DNA of 36,403 nucleotides from assembly GCA_003233455.1 (NCBI GenBank), contig QILQ01000014.1, forward strand, positions 1-36,403, in the 5' to 3' direction. Source of the DNA: Candidatus Zambryskiibacteriota bacterium (GTDB lineage Bacteria > Patescibacteriota > Minisyncoccia > Phycocordibacterales > WO2-35-19). Positions within the stretch are counted from its first letter, which is position 1. Each line of letters starts with the position of its first letter. The notes beneath the pieces were generated by a model. The model worked only from the letters and a program-made list of their open reading frames with translations. It was not told the origin of the DNA and searched no databases. The position numbers were made by a program, and so were the translations under genes. Positions 1 to 8,107 of the stretch are shown piece after piece.

Positions 1-18
1 TAATGTTTATAAAGGTTT

Positions 19-24
19 TATAAT
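19..24 (+). promoter_or_regulatory. -10 box before HTH gene
   Basis: TATAAT lies 31 nt before the ATG at 56, in a very AT-rich lead. No convincing -35 is visible. It is a plausible promoter for the HTH gene, but AT richness makes chance matches likely. Confidence 0.35.
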
Positions 25-55
25 GTAATAGAATTATTAAAATAATAATTAAAAA

Positions 56-307
56 ATGAACAAATATATAACTATAAAAGAAGTTTCCAAAATACTAGGA
101 GTAACAAAACTAACCCTTAGAAATTGGGATAAATCCGGTAAACTTAAAGCTCACCGCCACCCTTTTAATAACTACAGAATTTATAAATTAGAAGATATTG
201 ACAAAGTCTTAGAAATGATTGAGAGTAATATTTTCATTGTAAAAAAGAAAAAAGATGAAATTCGTAAACTAGCAGTCCTTCATCTGGAAGAAAATGAATT
301 AAAATAA
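56..307 (+). CDS. Small MerR-type helix-turn-helix DNA-binding protein
   Basis: An 83-residue protein that is essentially one winged-HTH domain. Residues 5-50 (YITIKEVSKILGVTKLTLRN, then W..SGKL..HR...NYR.Y...D) match the MerR-superfamily DNA-recognition head as found in excisionase-like proteins and the N-terminus of IS607-type serine recombinases. The long dimerisation helix and ligand domain of classical MerR regulators are missing; only about 25 charged residues follow. It should bind DNA as a small regulator or accessory factor. It stands alone on + ahead of a long non-coding gap, with no recombinase beside it, so it may be a stand-alone regulator or the remnant of a mobile element. The family call is good; the target is unknown. 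Confidence 0.7.
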   Translation: MNKYITIKEVSKILGVTKLTLRNWDKSGKLKAHRHPFNNYRIYKLEDIDKVLEMIESNIFIVKKKKDEIRKLAVLHLEENELK

Positions 308-735
308 TTTTTTATTTTTTTAACAAAAAGAATAAAACCAGAAAGATTGACTCCTGTTTCTGATATCACTTCCTCTCTTCCTCTTTTTAAAATTCACATA
401 CTCTACTCCTTTCAAATACCCCCTACCCCTCTATTAAGAAAATTAAATTTTATAAAAAATATAAAAATCATTTAGATTAAAATAGCTGTTAAATTACATA
501 AAAATGAGACCTTTTAATCTCCTAATAATTAAGATAATATCTGTTTGCAAATTAACTTGGCATTGATTTTATTTTCCATTCCTTTTATTTAAAATTGAGT
601 AAAAAAATAGTTATGTAATTTAATAAAATTACAGTTCACATTATATCCGTATTATATCGCGTTTATGTCATATATTAAGCGTCTAGTTTTTAAAGTAAAT
701 TTATATATTTCACAACATATCTCAACAAAAATCTA

Positions 736-779
736 TACTAAACGCTCAGCGTCTAATATTAGACGCTGAGCGTTTAGTA
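736..779. repeat. Perfect 44-bp palindrome (candidate REP/RAYT target)
   Basis: Both 22-nt arms match without a mismatch or loop, centred on TAAT/ATTA at 757/758. The arm core is AACGCTCAGCGTCTAAT and its complement. It lies 75 nt before the start of a Y1 (HUH) transposase gene. RAYT-family proteins are known to act on REP hairpins that flank their own gene, so this is a natural candidate substrate. It has no T-tract and follows no gene end closely, so it is a poor terminator. Confidence 0.75.
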
Positions 780-839
780 GTTATCCACACCAAAAGTAGC
801 TTTAGATTTTAATTATTTATATAATAACTTACGTAATAA

Positions 840-845
840 TATAAT
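840..845 (+). promoter_or_regulatory. -10 box giving leaderless RAYT mRNA
   Basis: TATAAT ends 9 nt before the ATG at 855, so transcription would start at or next to the start codon. The surroundings are almost pure A/T, so the match is weaker evidence than the TGn-extended boxes elsewhere in the window. Confidence 0.4.
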
Positions 846-854
846 AAAAATATA

Positions 855-1508
855 ATGAGATACGAAAATTTTGCCAAAGACGAATATTATCATGTATTTA
901 CCAGAGGAGTAAACAAAGAAAAAATATTTATTGATGAACGCGATAAAGCGAGATTTATATTTTTAATCACCCACCTTCAATCCCCTATTAAAATATATAA
1001 TATTTCTTGGTACACCAAAAATTTTCTTGAAAAAGGACACTTCACTACCAAAAAAGACAAAATAAACGAGATACTTAAAGAAAGAAGTATCAAACTTGTG
1101 GCCTTTGTTTTAATGTCAAATCATTTTCATCTTTTAATTCAAAATTTAGATGACAGTATATTGTCTGTTTATATGCACCGAGTTCTCACCGCTTACAGCA
1201 AATATTTTAACGCTAAATATCACAAAAAAGGTCATGTTTTTGAAGGTCCGTTTAAAGCGGTGCGTGTAAAAAATAATACTCAATTATTGCATCTATCCGC
1301 TTATATACACAAAAATCCAAAAGAAATAAAAGCTTGGGAAAATACTTACAACAAATATCCATACTCAAGTTATCAAGATTATATAGGTTTAAATAGGTGG
1401 GGTAATTTTCTCTCCACTGATATAGTTTTAAAACAGTTTAAAGACCAAGTAAAATACAAAGATTTTGTAATCACCAGTACCGCTAAAGAAAACTCAGATA
1501 GCTTTTAA
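855..1508 (+). CDS. REP-associated tyrosine transposase (Y1_Tnp / RAYT)
   Basis: A single-strand DNA transposase of the IS200-like HUH superfamily, 217 residues. The HUH metal-binding motif is H90-F91-H92 in LMSNHFHLLI, preceded by the typical K80-LVAFVLM strand. The nucleophile is most likely Y150 in LSAYIHKNP, the RAYT-type Tyr followed by x(3)NP. The N-terminal YYHVFTRGVNKEKIF strand is also characteristic. The protein is complete, so the gene may be active. The 44-bp palindrome upstream is a likely substrate. The last 15 nt overlap the 3' end of gatB tail to tail, with no room for a terminator or a downstream REP. No IS200/IS605 accessory TnpB is present, which fits a domesticated RAYT rather than a mobile IS. 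Confidence 0.9.
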   Translation: MRYENFAKDEYYHVFTRGVNKEKIFIDERDKARFIFLITHLQSPIKIYNISWYTKNFLEKGHFTTKKDKINEILKERSIKLVAFVLMSNHFHLLIQNLDDSILSVYMHRVLTAYSKYFNAKYHKKGHVFEGPFKAVRVKNNTQLLHLSAYIHKNPKEIKAWENTYNKYPYSSYQDYIGLNRWGNFLSTDIVLKQFKDQVKYKDFVITSTAKENSDSF

Positions 1509-2948
1509 AATAAGCTCTTTTAGGACACTTGGATTAGCGGCGCCACCGGTAGCTTTCATACCTTGTCCCACTAGAAATTGAATCACTGAAAGTTTACCCG
1601 CTTTATATTCATCAACTATTTTTGGATTTTGAGTGATAATATTTTGAACTATCAGAGCAAGTTCTTCTTCATTGTTTTGCTGAATAAGACCCGCCTTTTG
1701 AGCAATTTGATGAGGATCCCCCCCTTTATCAATTAAAATTTGAATAGTATTTTTTGCTCCACGAGAAGACAACTCGCCAGAGATTATCATCTTTATAACA
1801 TCACTTATTGAGTTTGGTTCTATTTTTGAAACATCTGTAGCAAGACTAGAAATATCACTTACTATATAATTAGAGAGCAACTGAAAATCTTTCTTATCTA
1901 TATTAGATGAAGCACTTTCAAACAAATTCCCCAACTCAATATTTGAAATATAAAAATTAATATCATTTTCTTTTATACCATAGTCTTTTTTAAACCTCTC
2001 TCTTTTACCACTTGGTGTCTCATTTATTTCACTCCGCAAAGCACTCTCATCAAACTCTTTTATTTCACTCAATTTAAGTTTTGGTAAATCTGGATCAGGA
2101 AAATATCTATAATCATGAGAATCTTCTTTAGACCGTTGGGAAAAAGTGCTCTGTTTTTTCTCATCCCAACCTCTAGTTTCTTGACTTACCTTTTCTCCAT
2201 TTTCCAAAACTTCTGCCTGTCTTTTTATTTCATATTCTATCGCTCTTTCGGCGGCACGAAAAGAATTTAAATTTTTTATTTCCACCTTGGTTCCTAAAAT
2301 CAAGGTCAAACCTTTAAGATTTTTTCCAAGGTTCGACCTTGATTTAGCAACAGAAATGTTAGCCTCCAGTCTCATTTCCCCTTTTTCCATATTAGCTTCC
2401 GACACTCCCAAATATTGCAGGAGAAGTTGCAATTCTTCGCCAAACTTGACAACTTCAGCAGAAGAATGCATCACTGGCTCGGTTACTAATTCCATAAGTG
2501 GCACCCCCGCTCGATTGAAGTCAACCAAACTATATTTGTCTGCCAAGTCTCCTTTTTGATGAGCGGAACGAGCAGTATCTTCTTCTAAATGAATTCTGGT
2601 AATCTTAACTCCGCAAAGTTCTCCACCGATTACCAACGGATGTTTATATTGGCTTATTTGGTAGCCCTTGGGAATATCCGGATAAAAATAATTCTTGCGG
2701 TCAAACTCGGAAAAGTCCGCCAACTTACCCCCCACCGAAAGCCCCACTTTTAATACATATTTTATCGCCTTTTTGTTAATAACCGGTAAAGTCCCCGGAT
2801 GAGCCATACAAACAGGACAAATATTTATATTCGGTCTTTTTTCGTTCGCGTCATTTTTGCACGAACAAAACATTTTGGTTTTGGTTTTTAATTCCGCGTG
2901 AATTTCAAGACCTATAGTAGGTTTATATTCTGTGTTATTTTTTTGCAT
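1494..2948 (-). CDS. gatB: Asp-tRNA(Asn)/Glu-tRNA(Gln) amidotransferase subunit B
   Basis: GatB phosphorylates the misacylated Glu- or Asp-tRNA and, with GatA and GatC, converts it to Gln- or Asn-tRNA in the cytoplasm. The 484-residue length is normal. The N-terminal signature IGLEIHAEL is at residues 12-20, followed by a zinc site with C28, C30, C44 and C47 (CSC and CPVC). The catalytic cradle contains DFNRAGVPLMELVTEP and the HDYRYFPDPDLP segment. The C-terminal helical and tail domains run to the end and include the GQGMKATGGAANP motif that contacts tRNA. gatA and gatC are not in the window, so the complex is encoded at more than one site. It is 28 nt downstream of the MYG1 gene and probably cotranscribed with it. 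The 3' end overlaps the RAYT gene by 15 nt. Confidence 0.97.
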   Translation of the reverse strand: MQKNNTEYKPTIGLEIHAELKTKTKMFCSCKNDANEKRPNINICPVCMAHPGTLPVINKKAIKYVLKVGLSVGGKLADFSEFDRKNYFYPDIPKGYQISQYKHPLVIGGELCGVKITRIHLEEDTARSAHQKGDLADKYSLVDFNRAGVPLMELVTEPVMHSSAEVVKFGEELQLLLQYLGVSEANMEKGEMRLEANISVAKSRSNLGKNLKGLTLILGTKVEIKNLNSFRAAERAIEYEIKRQAEVLENGEKVSQETRGWDEKKQSTFSQRSKEDSHDYRYFPDPDLPKLKLSEIKEFDESALRSEINETPSGKRERFKKDYGIKENDINFYISNIELGNLFESASSNIDKKDFQLLSNYIVSDISSLATDVSKIEPNSISDVIKMIISGELSSRGAKNTIQILIDKGGDPHQIAQKAGLIQQNNEEELALIVQNIITQNPKIVDEYKAGKLSVIQFLVGQGMKATGGAANPSVLKELILKAI

Positions 2949-2976
2949 AACTTATAGTTTATATAGAAAATATAAA

Positions 2977-3897
2977 CTAAATAGACAAATTATGCAAAGC
3001 TTTGTTTGCCATTTCTATCGCTCCTTCTTTTGTTTTAGTAACAGCAAACCATCCTCCGTTTGTACAAAACTGAGCATCTTTAATACCAGAGACACTTCTT
3101 AGTTCGTCAGTCCTAAGACCCCACCAATTTTTAGGTAGGTTAGCCCTATCTGAATCATATTTTTCTAAATCATCTCTACCAGATTGAATATTCCAATCTT
3201 TACCATTTTTATTTAGATATACTACAAATTTTATATTTTTATTTTTAGAGACTGCTTCATACCACTCTATATTTTTCTCTAAAATTAAAACTTCAGGTTC
3301 ATTTTGTTTTTTTATAGCTTCTAATGTTTCTCTCTCCCCTTCAATAAAGTTCTTAGCCCAAACAATTTCTCTTTTTATTATCTCTTTAGCAAAAAAAATT
3401 ATTTTTTCAAATTGTTTATAAGATAATTTTTTATCTTCTTGTTGAGTGAGATTAAAAATGTCTATCATATCACTAGTTCGATAATCAATAACTCCAAATT
3501 CATTGACTGAAGAAATATTTACCCCATTATCCTTAGCATCAATAGGTATCACGAGATTTTTTTCTATTCTATTTGCAACTTTTTGATCATCACAAACTTT
3601 TGCTCCATATTTTTTCCAAACAAGTCCAAAAGATGCATAAGGAATCCCGTTTTCGTGAGTGCCAGCACCTTTTTTTTGATGATGGTCAAACCTATTTTTG
3701 TCTGGGTCATATTCCATTCCAACATCTACTACTATATCTGCTTTTTTTATAATTTCTTCTTCTCTACTACGGACTATATTTATTTTTTGATCAGTTTTTT
3801 CCGCCCACAGAGAAAATGTAGCACAAGCAAAAATATCATCTGCATGAAAAGTGCCACTATGGGTTACAACTGTAATTTTCTTTTTAAATAGACTCAT
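2977..3897 (-). CDS. MYG1-family (UPF0160) predicted DHH-like phosphoesterase/exonuclease
   Basis: A full-length MYG1-family protein of 306 residues. The diagnostic N-terminus is VVTHSGTFHADDIFACA (H13, H18, D20, D21), then D-V-G-x-E-Y-D and the FDHHQKKGAGTHENGIPYAS block, which together form a DHH-type metal site. The C-terminal segment GLRTDELRSVSGIKDAQFCTNGGWFAV is also conserved. Eukaryotic MYG1 is described as a 3'-5' RNA exonuclease; the bacterial role is less clear, so nuclease or phosphoesterase activity is an inference. Its ATG overlaps the GH15 stop in an ATGA, implying translational coupling, and gatB follows 28 nt later. Confidence 0.9.
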   Translation of the reverse strand: MSLFKKKITVVTHSGTFHADDIFACATFSLWAEKTDQKINIVRSREEEIIKKADIVVDVGMEYDPDKNRFDHHQKKGAGTHENGIPYASFGLVWKKYGAKVCDDQKVANRIEKNLVIPIDAKDNGVNISSVNEFGVIDYRTSDMIDIFNLTQQEDKKLSYKQFEKIIFFAKEIIKREIVWAKNFIEGERETLEAIKKQNEPEVLILEKNIEWYEAVSKNKNIKFVVYLNKNGKDWNIQSGRDDLEKYDSDRANLPKNWWGLRTDELRSVSGIKDAQFCTNGGWFAVTKTKEGAIEMANKALHNLSI

Positions 3898-5876
3898 CTC
3901 GTTAAAAGTTTATCAGTATTATTTTTTAAAGCATTAAAAGAATTCATTTTTTTATCATACTCAATAACAGTACGGACAAATTCAGAATGACTCCAAGTAA
4001 GGGGCACGGCTGATAATGACGCACCAGTATAAGGATTAAGCTGCTCGGAAAGCATACCGGATTTTGCGAATTTTGTCACCCACTCTATATCTTTGACTAC
4101 TTCTTGAAGTTCTGCCACAGAAGTGGCTACCGCTATTTTGTATTGAGTAAACCAAAGAGTGGTAACAAACCACGGGTTGCCAATTGAATTTCCTCCCTCC
4201 ACATAAGAATATCTGTCTCCTTCATAACGAGCAATGCCCCCGATATTGTTGCCTTTTGTTAATCTAGTTTTTAATATTTTAAAAGCTTCTTTCATTCTGG
4301 GGTCATCGGCAGACACCACTCCAAAACGAAATATTCCGTAAAAACTGCTGGCATCTAAATTTATATTTTTTTCTGATTTATCACCGGTTAGTTTGAAAAA
4401 ATATTTTTCATCTTCATTCCAAAGATATGTCATAATGGCCTTGCGTAAAGATTCAGCTTCTGAATAAAATTTACTGACATCATCATCTTTACCTAAAATT
4501 TTAGCAAAATTATGCGCCGCCATAAGACCTCCGTAAACAACCGAAGCGGTAAATGGCGAAATTTCATATTGTTCCTCCCATAAATCATAGCTAGGTAAAG
4601 GTAAACCGGTCTTAACATCTTTATATTGAATCAAAAAATCAGCCGCTTTTTTGATAAAATTATTATAAATACTTTCTATAAATCCAAGATCCTTAGTTCT
4701 TATATAATGTTCCCAAAGACCAACAAGTAAAATAGCCGTCTCATCTTCTTGAATCGCAAGTTGACTCTTACCATCCTTAACCCATGGATGCCAAGAACTG
4801 CCTAAAGAATGGTCCGGTTGATATTTATGCAACACATAACCCTCCTCTGTTAAAATATCATTAGCAAAAATATAAAATCTTTTAGAAATATCATGAAATC
4901 CGGCCAAATCAAAACTCCAAGCAGTAAAACAAGCATCTCTGGGCCAAACATAACCGTAAGTATCTCCCCCGTATTGAATATTGCCGGAATCAGCCGAAGC
5001 TAAAATCCCTCCACGATTGTCGCAATGAGCTCTCATTATCAAAAGCGAATCATAAAATAAATTTTTCGCTTTTTGAGATAGATTCGGGAAAGATAATTCA
5101 ATTTGACCGGTCCAAGCTTGCCAAAAATTTTTAGTTGATTTAAGCAAATGCTCCGGAGATTTTCCAAAAATATATTCACGCAATCCGCATACTTCCCGAT
5201 AAGTCTCACCAACCGCTATCCAATAATATAAAACAATTGAATTATTGGCGGCAATATCTTTTTGCCAACTGACAACCGAATCCACCATACCGTGCTCAAT
5301 GGGATTTTTTGATAAAGCCCCATCTTCAGCGTCTTTCCAAGTGCCTTCCTTCCCTTCAATGCCACAAAAACCGATACTGTAATCGTCAAAAGATTTGCCC
5401 TCACAAACCCCTCCAACTAAAAAAACTCTTCGGCCTTTGTAGTGAACTATGGAATCAATATTATTTGAAAAATAAGCGGTATCAGCGTGATTAGTATCTC
5501 CTATTTTAAATTGTTGATTTAAAAATATTTTTATATTGCGGGTTTTAGAATCTCTATTTGTCAATACTATTTTTCTCAAAAAAATATTTTTTTCATTATA
5601 GACGATATCAGTTGATTCCACCAAAATCTTAGCTTTTTCATTAAAAGCTTCCATATGAGAAACCATAGTGTTTCTTTCAAGCTTTATATCAATCTGCCAC
5701 TCTCCATTATCAATCCATCTGATTTTTCCATCAACAAAAATGCCAATTTTATGTTTCTGATTTACACCTATATGATTTTCTTGTCCGACATAAGGAAAAT
5801 AAAAATCCCTCATCTGTCCGAACTTATCAAGACAGATTGATGTATTGCCATTTCCTAAAACCATTGAGCGAGCCAT
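3894..5876 (-). CDS. Glycoside hydrolase family 15 (glucoamylase-like)
   Basis: A 660-residue GH15 protein with the bacterial/archaeal two-domain layout: an N-terminal beta-sandwich (about 1-255) and a C-terminal (alpha/alpha)6 barrel (about 265-640). Barrel landmarks are YGYVWPRDACFTAW (W311-P-R-D314 substrate site), YDLWEE (E434, the expected general acid) and SEQLNP...LTWSHSEF (E611, the expected base). Family members release glucose from alpha-1,4-glucans; some split trehalose or isomaltose. No signal peptide is visible, so it should act in the cytoplasm on glycogen-like glucan, in keeping with the GT4 and GH57 genes upstream. The start is supported by an extended -10 box ending 6 nt before the ATG. 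MYG1 is translationally coupled downstream. Confidence 0.93.
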   Translation of the reverse strand: MARSMVLGNGNTSICLDKFGQMRDFYFPYVGQENHIGVNQKHKIGIFVDGKIRWIDNGEWQIDIKLERNTMVSHMEAFNEKAKILVESTDIVYNEKNIFLRKIVLTNRDSKTRNIKIFLNQQFKIGDTNHADTAYFSNNIDSIVHYKGRRVFLVGGVCEGKSFDDYSIGFCGIEGKEGTWKDAEDGALSKNPIEHGMVDSVVSWQKDIAANNSIVLYYWIAVGETYREVCGLREYIFGKSPEHLLKSTKNFWQAWTGQIELSFPNLSQKAKNLFYDSLLIMRAHCDNRGGILASADSGNIQYGGDTYGYVWPRDACFTAWSFDLAGFHDISKRFYIFANDILTEEGYVLHKYQPDHSLGSSWHPWVKDGKSQLAIQEDETAILLVGLWEHYIRTKDLGFIESIYNNFIKKAADFLIQYKDVKTGLPLPSYDLWEEQYEISPFTASVVYGGLMAAHNFAKILGKDDDVSKFYSEAESLRKAIMTYLWNEDEKYFFKLTGDKSEKNINLDASSFYGIFRFGVVSADDPRMKEAFKILKTRLTKGNNIGGIARYEGDRYSYVEGGNSIGNPWFVTTLWFTQYKIAVATSVAELQEVVKDIEWVTKFAKSGMLSEQLNPYTGASLSAVPLTWSHSEFVRTVIEYDKKMNSFNALKNNTDKLLTR

Positions 5877-5882
5877 ATAAAA

Positions 5883-5891
5883 ATTATATCA
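5883..5891 (-). promoter_or_regulatory. Extended -10 promoter of GH15 gene (leaderless)
   Basis: On the minus strand this reads TGATATAAT, a full extended -10, ending 6 nt before the GH15 ATG. The expected transcription start falls on the start codon. No good -35 is present, as often seen with extended -10 promoters. Confidence 0.65.
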
Positions 5892-5910
5892 TAAAAATAA
5901 CTCACCCCTA

Positions 5911-5933
5911 CCCTCTCTTACAACAAGAGAGGG
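5911..5933. repeat. 9-bp GC-rich hairpin in structured spacer
   Basis: CCCTCTCTT and AAGAGAGGG pair perfectly around a 5-nt ACAAC loop. It lies within a spacer (about 5902-6000) that is unusually rich in CCCT/AGGG blocks for this genome. It is not followed by a T-tract on either strand, so it is probably an intergenic repeat or mRNA structure rather than a terminator. Confidence 0.5.
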
Positions 5934-6058
5934 GAAAACTTCCTTTTCCAGAGGGTGACCCTTAAAGACCCTGCCCCAAAGGGTTATCCTCAAAGTTTTT
6001 TAATGAGTTTTAATTCTTCTTCAAGAAAGTCTGCTAATTTTTATTCCCAGCTCTCAAC

Positions 6059-6086
6059 TTGACATCAAAATTAGCTTTGCTATACT
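6059..6086 (+). promoter_or_regulatory. Near-consensus sigma70 promoter with extended -10
   Basis: TTGACA at 6059-6064, a 16-nt spacer, then TATACT at 6081-6086 preceded by TGC (extended -10). It is one of the best promoter matches in the window. Transcription would begin near 6093 on +, where no gene follows. A strong hairpin with a U-rich tail begins at 6100, so the product would be a very short RNA, or the promoter has lost its gene. Confidence 0.7.
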
Positions 6087-6099
6087 AATACCATCCTTA

Positions 6100-6126
6100 G
6101 AAAAGGTCGCGCTTCGCGGCCTTTTC
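6100..6126 (+). terminator. Hairpin terminator directly after a strong promoter
   Basis: A 12-bp stem (GAAAAGGTCGCG with CGCGGCCTTTTC, one G-U pair) closes on a CTT loop and is followed by CTTTATAT. It is also the first hairpin downstream of the NYN gene on the minus strand, where its other face reads into TTTTC, so it may serve as a bidirectional terminator. Confidence 0.65.
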
Positions 6127-6128
6127 CT

Positions 6129-6743
6129 TTATATACCCTTCTTTATTTTAACCTTTAAGTTATTAATATTCAAAAAATCAACTGGATTACCTTTTTCCTG
6201 AGTTAAATTTCTTAATTTTGTTGAAAACCTAGAAGTAGAATAACGAGGACCGCTTTTTATTCTTTTAGCACTAGATACTATATGAGCAATAGTGCCTTTC
6301 TTTACAACCTTCTTAATTAAATACTCGAAATCGCCGTCACCCGTGAAAATATAAAACTCGGTATTTTCACCAGAATATTCCATAGCATCAACAGTTAAAT
6401 CCACATCACAATTTGATTTTCTATTGTAACCCATATCAACAATTTCATTAAATTTATAGTCACATTTAGGACACTTTATTTTTATATTTTTATTTCTATT
6501 TTTGTATGAAAAAACTACTTTTGACCTAACTACACCGCCACCTTCAATCAATAATTCAAATTCTTTCTGGGTTTCTAAATCGCCAGCATCTATTCCTGTG
6601 TAAAAAAATACCTTCTCACATTTCCAATCATCTTTAAGAAATTTATATAATTTCATCCAATCCACTAAAAATCCTAAAACTCTGCGAGTAGTAGTTTCAG
6701 TATTTTGCACATCTATAAAAGCAAATCTCCTTTTGTTGTTCAT
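6129..6743 (-). CDS. NYN-domain (LabA/DUF88-type) predicted ribonuclease
   Basis: A PIN-like NYN nuclease. Conserved acidic positions are visible as FAFIDVQN (strand 1 Asp), NCDVDLTVDAM (central Asp cluster) and FTGDGDFEYLI (C-terminal Asp pair), which together form the usual metal site for RNA cleavage. Between the first two lies an inserted CPKC motif with a later Cys, a possible zinc knuckle. A GTG at 6764 would extend the protein by 7 residues and overlap the GH57 gene by 11 nt. I prefer the ATG at 6743, 10 nt after the GH57 stop, because the NYN fold begins at once after it. A GAGG before the GTG keeps that alternative open. Its link to glucan enzymes is only positional. Confidence 0.8.
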   Translation of the reverse strand: MNNKRRFAFIDVQNTETTTRRVLGFLVDWMKLYKFLKDDWKCEKVFFYTGIDAGDLETQKEFELLIEGGGVVRSKVVFSYKNRNKNIKIKCPKCDYKFNEIVDMGYNRKSNCDVDLTVDAMEYSGENTEFYIFTGDGDFEYLIKKVVKKGTIAHIVSSAKRIKSGPRYSTSRFSTKLRNLTQEKGNPVDFLNINNLKVKIKKGI

Positions 6744-6753
6744 TGATATTAAT

Positions 6754-8013
6754 TTACACTTCACTAAACCTCAACGGTCGCATTTTATGGAGAGAAATAT
6801 TATGTTCCTGTTTTTTCTTAGCCACCTCCAAACGCAAACGCATATCTTGCATCACATTCATATAAGCAATAAAAGCTTCATACGGAGATTCATACGGAGA
6901 GAAATATTTATGAACATCGCCATCATTCCAAAATTTAGTGCACATATAATAGAAATGGTCGGAAGTTTGCAGTCTTCGCCAATCTTCTATAAGTTTCTGG
7001 TCATCAATATGAATTATTTCTTTACCTAAAGCGTAAAGAGTGTTTAAGGCTTCCTTTTGAAGGTCATTGCCAGTCCAAGCGGACAAATCCCTTTCTATAT
7101 CGGCCCAAGAAACATAATAAGGAACATCTAACTCCCCCTTTGTCTCATAACGATCTATAATTTCAGATGGAGTGGCAAAATTATTATCTGGATTTTTTAA
7201 AATTTCTTCTGGTAAATAATGTAAAAATTCAAATATGCCGGTGTCTTCCCATTGGTGTTCCCCGAAAGTTTCGTAATCCATAAAAAGATTTATGGTATCG
7301 CCATTGCCATTGTGAGAAGAAACCCAATCAGCAAATTTTGGTGCTGTCAGTGGCCAACTTTTCCAACTTTGTTGAGAAAACCTAAAAGCGATATCATCAG
7401 AAAGACGATAATGTTTCAACAGCAATTTTATATTTTCAACGCCTGCCGGTTTATAAACGAAAGCCGGACTTCGCCAACCTAAAATATGGTCGGCTCCCTC
7501 GGCTAAAATACCTTTGTAACCCATTTTTCCCGCCATCTTCGCTATTTCATTTGAGTAGATAAGTTCGGTATTACGAAAAACCGAAGGAGTAACCCCAAAA
7601 ATATCTTGAATTTTTTTACGATGAAGATTAACTTGATTAACAAATTCTTCTTCAGAATAAATAGAAGCTAAAGAATGATAATAAGTTTCTGAAAGAAGTT
7701 CCACGTTGCCGGTATTCATTAAATTTTTAAAAGACTCAATCACTTCCGGCGCGTATTTTTCAAATTGTTCCAAAGCAACACCAGAAATGGAAAAACTGAC
7801 TTTAAATTCCGGATTATTTTTTATATTTTCAAGCAGGGTGGCATTGGCGGGCAGATAACATTTACCGGCCACTTTCTCAATAATCGCTTTATTGTCCAAA
7901 CTGGTGCCACTTTCATCATTGAAGTAAGAACTATTTTGACCAACATCAAAAATTCGGTACTTGCGCACCCTTAAAGGTTGATGAACTTGGAAGTAAAAAC
8001 ATACTGAAGTCAT
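6754..8013 (-). CDS. Glycoside hydrolase family 57 (alpha-amylase/glucanotransferase type)
   Basis: A 419-residue GH57 enzyme. Region 1 is FQVHQPLR at residues 8-15, followed by the family-typical RKYRIFD. Region 2 is GNVELLSETYYHSL near 102-115. The likely nucleophile is E150 in FRNTELIYSN and the likely acid is D246 in LFMDYETFGEH. GH57 covers amylases, 4-alpha-glucanotransferases and branching enzymes; the short single-barrel form without a C-terminal extension fits an intracellular alpha-amylase best. The first 70 nt lie inside the 92-bp repeat that flanks the inserted restriction-modification genes, so the same coding start also occurs near 10258. A -10 box (TATAAT, 8024-8029 on -) ends 10 nt before the ATG and is also within the repeat. 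The 3' end is close to the NYN gene. Confidence 0.92.
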   Translation of the reverse strand: MTSVCFYFQVHQPLRVRKYRIFDVGQNSSYFNDESGTSLDNKAIIEKVAGKCYLPANATLLENIKNNPEFKVSFSISGVALEQFEKYAPEVIESFKNLMNTGNVELLSETYYHSLASIYSEEEFVNQVNLHRKKIQDIFGVTPSVFRNTELIYSNEIAKMAGKMGYKGILAEGADHILGWRSPAFVYKPAGVENIKLLLKHYRLSDDIAFRFSQQSWKSWPLTAPKFADWVSSHNGNGDTINLFMDYETFGEHQWEDTGIFEFLHYLPEEILKNPDNNFATPSEIIDRYETKGELDVPYYVSWADIERDLSAWTGNDLQKEALNTLYALGKEIIHIDDQKLIEDWRRLQTSDHFYYMCTKFWNDGDVHKYFSPYESPYEAFIAYMNVMQDMRLRLEVAKKKQEHNISLHKMRPLRFSEV

Positions 8014-8035
8014 TGTCTAATGAATTATATAACGA
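7944..8035. repeat. 92-bp direct repeat, left copy (RM island boundary)
   Basis: These 92 bp are identical to 10189-10280 in the same orientation. They contain the first 70 nt of the GH57 gene, its -10 box and some upstream sequence. Identity continues past the right end if an 8-nt gap is allowed: AAAGATTGCGC occurs at 8035-8045 here and at 10288-10298 in the other copy. The two copies bracket the whole restriction-modification system. Confidence 0.95.
8024..8029 (-). promoter_or_regulatory. -10 box of GH57 gene
   Basis: TATAAT on the minus strand ends 10 nt before the GH57 ATG, giving a leader of only a few nt. The box lies inside the direct repeat, so the insertion left the GH57 gene with its own close promoter. 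An equivalent box at 10269-10274 lies within the GT4 coding end. Confidence 0.5.
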
Positions 8036-8107
8036 AAGATTGCGCAGTATAAATTTGTGTATAGATTAAAACTTGAAAAATTTTTACAAAGATGCATAGT
8101 TATTGAT

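Larger units (their letters stand above)
308..854. other. 547-nt AT-rich intergenic region with palindrome
   Basis: I see no coding potential on either strand. The stretch is very AT-rich and contains one striking structure, the 44-bp palindrome at 736-779. A related half-motif (GCGTCTAG) occurs near 679-686. A perfect DnaA-box-type sequence, TTATCCACA, lies at 781-789, directly after the palindrome. The position just upstream of a REP-associated transposase suggests transposase-linked DNA rather than a degraded gene. Confidence 0.6.

Noticed and set aside
780-855. Chromosomal replication origin
   Set aside because: Only one perfect DnaA box is seen there, and no dnaA, dnaN or gidA-type genes are nearby. 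AT richness alone is not evidence in this genome.
3894-3897. Recoded TGA (glycine) as in some CPR lineages
   Set aside because: TGA ends several complete genes exactly where homologues end and forms ATGA start-stop overlaps, so it is a stop here.
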